DNA of 8,240 nt from JBDTMC01 sp039934475 (GTDB lineage: Bacteria > Acidobacteriota > Terriglobia > Bryobacterales > Bryobacteraceae). How positions within the stretch are numbered: position 1 is the stretch's first letter; each line of letters starts with the position of its first letter. Made by a program: the position numbers and the translations under genes. Below, in pieces: positions 5,981 to 8,240 of this stretch. The stretch is taken from contig JBDTMC010000358.1 in assembly GCA_039934475.1 (NCBI GenBank), forward strand, positions 1-8,240, written 5' to 3'. A model generated the notes under the pieces. The model had not been told where the DNA came from. It did not search any database and saw nothing but the letters and a program-made list of their open reading frames with translations.

Positions 5981-7126
5981 TCACTGAATCCCTGGTCGTT
6001 GCACGGGTGTCAAGGCCCGCCGCAGTTCCTGGGATTCGAGGTGCCGCTTCTCGTCGGCGGCACGTTGACGCGTGGCGATCTCGTCGAGGGCGCGCCGCTT
6101 CGCTTCCATCCGTACGTGGGAGTAGCGGGAGAGCATGGCGCGCGAGACGTGGCCGGCGATGCTCATGATCACCTCGTCCCCCGCGCCAGACTCTGCCAGT
6201 TCAGTGACCAGCGTGTGCCGGTTGTCGTGCCACCGCCCGACGACTTTCGCCTTGTCGCGCACCTTCGTCCACGCCGTCCTCAACGTCGTGACGGCCTTGG
6301 TGGGATCGTTCGGCTGGCCCTTCCCGGCAGCGAAAACGTACCAATCCGGTTTGCACTCACCGAATCGCCGGATGTACCACGCGGCGTGAGCTTCAAGAGC
6401 AATCATGACAGTATCGTTCAGCGGGATCACCCGGCCCGTGCCTGCGTCGGTCTTTGACTTGCCGACGGTGAGTTGCTTCTTATGGACGAGGTCGATCTGC
6501 CGCCACCGGAGTTCGCGCAACTCCTTGTCGCGCAGTCCGCAGTTCAGATCCACCACGAGGGCGGGATACATGTTCTTGCTTCGCAGCTTCGCGGCCTCCG
6601 CGAGCATGCGGGCTTTCTCGTCGGAGGTGTAGGCCCGTCCTGGTGATGGCGGGAGGGTGAGCTTCATCGCCTTCTCCCGGCGCAGCTTCGCGCGGATCAG
6701 ATCTCCCTGGTCGCCGCAAAGCCGCAATAGCAGCAGCACCTCGTCGTTGATTGTCTTGGGACCGGCCTTTTCCGATAACCGATCCGTTTGGTAGCGTTTG
6801 ACGACCGTCGGTGTGATCTCCACGACCAGCCGCTTGCCGAGGAAGTCGGTCACGTGACCGAGCGCATAAACTGCGAAGGTCGCGGACTCGTGTTTCGCTT
6901 TGTACTCAACCAGGAAATCGTCTGCCGCCTGCTGGATCGTCTTCCGTCGTTGGTCACGCGCTTCTTCTTCGATGACTTGGCTGTAGCTCTTCTCCAGTCT
7001 CTCGCGCTGGCGGCGCTCCTCCTGGATGGCCTGTGGCTTATTGGCGGTGCCGGTGGAGCCACGGTGCCGACGCCCGTCCAGGAAGAACTCGTAGTGGTAG
7101 AACTTGCCGTTTTTGAAAACACTCAT
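5981..7126 (-). CDS. int: Tyrosine recombinase / integrase
   Basis: Predicted 381 aa, a phage-type tyrosine recombinase that would catalyse integration and excision at the tRNA-Asn repeats. The N terminus (SVFKNGKFYHYEFFLDGRRH) is an arm-binding-like strand region, followed by a helical core-binding domain (about 60-155), then the catalytic domain. The active-site residues are all present: Arg199 (NCGLRDKEL), a Lys at 223 (VGKSKT), His300 and Arg303 (WHDNRHT), His326 (AGHVSRAML), and Tyr335 (SRYSH). The start chosen is the ATG at 7126, where family-like sequence begins. The frame extends a further 41 codons upstream, but those codons overlap the end of the preceding gene's frame and are not family-like. 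No strong Shine-Dalgarno is seen. It follows the excisionase-like gene by 49 bp, so both may share a transcript. Confidence 0.93.
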   Translation of the reverse strand: MSVFKNGKFYHYEFFLDGRRHRGSTGTANKPQAIQEERRQRERLEKSYSQVIEEEARDQRRKTIQQAADDFLVEYKAKHESATFAVYALGHVTDFLGKRLVVEITPTVVKRYQTDRLSEKAGPKTINDEVLLLLRLCGDQGDLIRAKLRREKAMKLTLPPSPGRAYTSDEKARMLAEAAKLRSKNMYPALVVDLNCGLRDKELRELRWRQIDLVHKKQLTVGKSKTDAGTGRVIPLNDTVMIALEAHAAWYIRRFGECKPDWYVFAAGKGQPNDPTKAVTTLRTAWTKVRDKAKVVGRWHDNRHTLVTELAESGAGDEVIMSIAGHVSRAMLSRYSHVRMEAKRRALDEIATRQRAADEKRHLESQELRRALTPVQRPGIQ

Positions 7127-7175
7127 GCCGGGGACTTTTGCCTCGACCCCATGGGGGTCCAGCGTTGCGTGACAG

Positions 7176-7469
7176 TCAAGTCGATGATTTACGCGGTCGG
7201 CCAAGCTCGGGCCGTGCGTGATGAGCGGCCCGCTCAGAGCTGCCGCCACCGCCTGGTTGCGATTCCAGGAACGCCGAAATATCCCCGAGCTTGTAACGAA
7301 CCGTCGTTCCGTTGATTCGCCGGAACGGGCAACCGATGTTCAACCTGCGTTCGCTCTGAAGCACCTTGACGCTGCACGCGCGGATCGCGGCATATACGTG
7401 CTCGTCGACCCAAGCCCAGGGGACCGCAGGCACCTGCGCAAGATCGACAAGCCGGGGCGTGTTACTCAT
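7176..7469 (-). CDS. AlpA/excisionase-like helix-turn-helix protein
   Basis: Predicted 97 aa. The core (about 22-70) has the layout of the MerR-type helix_turn_helix_17 / AlpA family: VYAAIRACSVKVLQSERRLN, then GCPFRRINGTTVRYKLGDIS and AFLES. These small proteins bind DNA next to att sites and direct the recombinase towards excision, or act as regulators of the integrase gene. The C-terminal tail (72-97) is Gly/Arg-rich and less ordered. The ATG at 7469 overlaps the stop of the helicase relic as ATGA, and no good Shine-Dalgarno precedes it, so translation probably depended on ribosomes ending on the helicase frame. Its position directly upstream of the recombinase supports the excisionase role. 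The longer open frame extending to 7808 is a shadow of the helicase frame. Confidence 0.8.
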   Translation of the reverse strand: MSNTPRLVDLAQVPAVPWAWVDEHVYAAIRACSVKVLQSERRLNIGCPFRRINGTTVRYKLGDISAFLESQPGGGGSSERAAHHARPELGRPRKSST

Positions 7470-8124
7470 ATCGTGATCGCCATGCCGGTTTCTCGCTGGC
7501 ACACGTGCAACTCCTCGTACGCACGAGTCGCGCCCACATAGAACAGCCGGATCACGGAATCGCGCGATGCGCCGCCCCGCCCGTACTGCGCGTCCGCAGC
7601 CTGCGAGAGATCGGGGAACAGATACACCACGTCGGCCTGCCCGCCTTTGACGGAGTGGATGGTGCCGACCACCACGCGCGGAGTGTCGAGCAAGCCCTGC
7701 GGCCCCCGCTTGGACGCGATCTCGGCTGGGTATTTCACGCGATCCGTGAGGTCCAAGGTGACGCGCGTTTGCCACCACTCCAGCAGGTCGCGATAGCTGC
7801 CGTCCCACGCCGTCGTTAGCGAGTCGAACGCTGACGGTTCGAAGATCTCATCGAGGCGCTCCATCGTAGCCGGTTTGGAGAGGTCCGCAGCCTTGAGCTT
7901 CGACTTGACGCCGTGACGCAGGATGCCCTTTGCCTGAAGCACCTCTGCCCACTGCGCGAGATCGCCGTTCGTCCACGGGCGGTGCCCGCCGCCGAAGTCC
8001 GGGTGCGCGATCAGCAAAGATTAGGCTGCGGCCGGCGGTCGTCGCGCGGCACTCGATAGCTCTGCTTGAGGATGATCTTGTGGTCGGGCCGGAATGTCCG
8101 GGTCCAAATTCCCATTTCAGCCAT
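7466..8124 (-). pseudogene. UvrD/Rep-like helicase, C-terminal remnant with a frameshift and internal loss
   Basis: Two frames carry helicase signatures. The first (8124-8011) contains HKIILKQSYRVPR, similar to the motif IV region of UvrD-like helicases, and then runs into a stop. The second (8017-7466, 183 codons, open only from a TTG) contains motif V (VVGTIHSVKGGQADVV, residues 117-132) and motif VI (RLFYVGATRAYEELHV, residues 157-172, including the arginine). Joining them needs a frameshift, and the stretch between the two motif regions is shorter than I expect for the family, so some sequence has been lost as well. The N-terminal ATPase half, with Walker A, is absent: the first frame is closed at 8146-8148, close to the tRNA repeat. 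The remnant cannot be a working helicase. The second frame may still be translated and couples to the excisionase-like gene through ATGA. Confidence 0.8.
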
Positions 8125-8185
8125 CGCGCAGGTACACTTCGGCAACTAGCGTGTTATGCAGGGGATACGTTGAAAATAAAAGGGT

Positions 8186-8240
<55 letters not shown>

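Noticed and set aside
5954..7315. Plus-strand frames antisense to the recombinase (167 and 175 codons)
   Set aside because: High-GC DNA creates long antisense frames; the minus strand has all recombinase active-site residues, so these are shadows.
7470..7808. N-terminal extension of the excisionase-like gene to a 210-codon frame
   Set aside because: The extra part is Arg/Gly/Ala-rich shadow sequence overlapping the helicase motifs V and VI in another frame; family-like sequence begins at the ATG at 7469.

Overview
The window holds one small integrative element of about 7.0 kb, inserted at the 3' end of a tRNA-Asn gene, plus about 1.2 kb of decayed flanking DNA. A perfect direct repeat of at least 55 bp occurs at 1187-1241 and 8186-8240; its starts are 6,999 bp apart and the second copy is cut by the window edge. 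Read on the minus strand, the repeat is the 3' half of a tRNA with anticodon GTT and an encoded CCA. All genes recognised inside the element are on the minus strand.

Right part (5981-8190), the integration module. It has a tRNA 3' half (8191-8240), the wreck of a UvrD-like helicase (7466-8124), a small AlpA/excisionase-like helix-turn-helix protein (7176-7469) whose ATG overlaps the helicase stop as ATGA, and a complete tyrosine recombinase (5981-7126). A sample line here is about 67% GC.

Middle and left part (1444-5581), the cargo. Two large genes overlap by 8 bp and look like one translationally coupled operon. The upstream gene (851 aa) joins two cold-shock-like nucleic-acid-binding domains, a TPR-like helical region, a possible degenerate nuclease-fold segment, and a P-loop ATPase of the AAA/STAND type with a winged-helix-like tail. 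The downstream gene (529 aa) has a second, similar ATPase followed by a winged-helix-like segment and a C-terminal HEPN-like domain with an RNxxxH motif. A sample line here is about 52% GC. My reading is a two-component RNA- or stress-sensing conflict (probably anti-phage) system: the first protein senses and scaffolds, the second is the likely RNase effector. This function is inferred, and I do not recognise the pair as a named system.

Left flank (1-1186), outside the element: relics only. They are a phage tail-appendage-like fragment (713-1006) and a toxin-antitoxin locus collapsed into one frame by deletion and further broken by a 17-bp tandem duplication (267-655). This suggests that the region downstream of this tRNA has received and lost elements before.

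Host: a moderately GC-rich environmental bacterium. The style of the integrase and of the HDHYLYG-type antitoxin recalls Acidobacteriota or Planctomycetota, but this is a weak impression from protein resemblance only.
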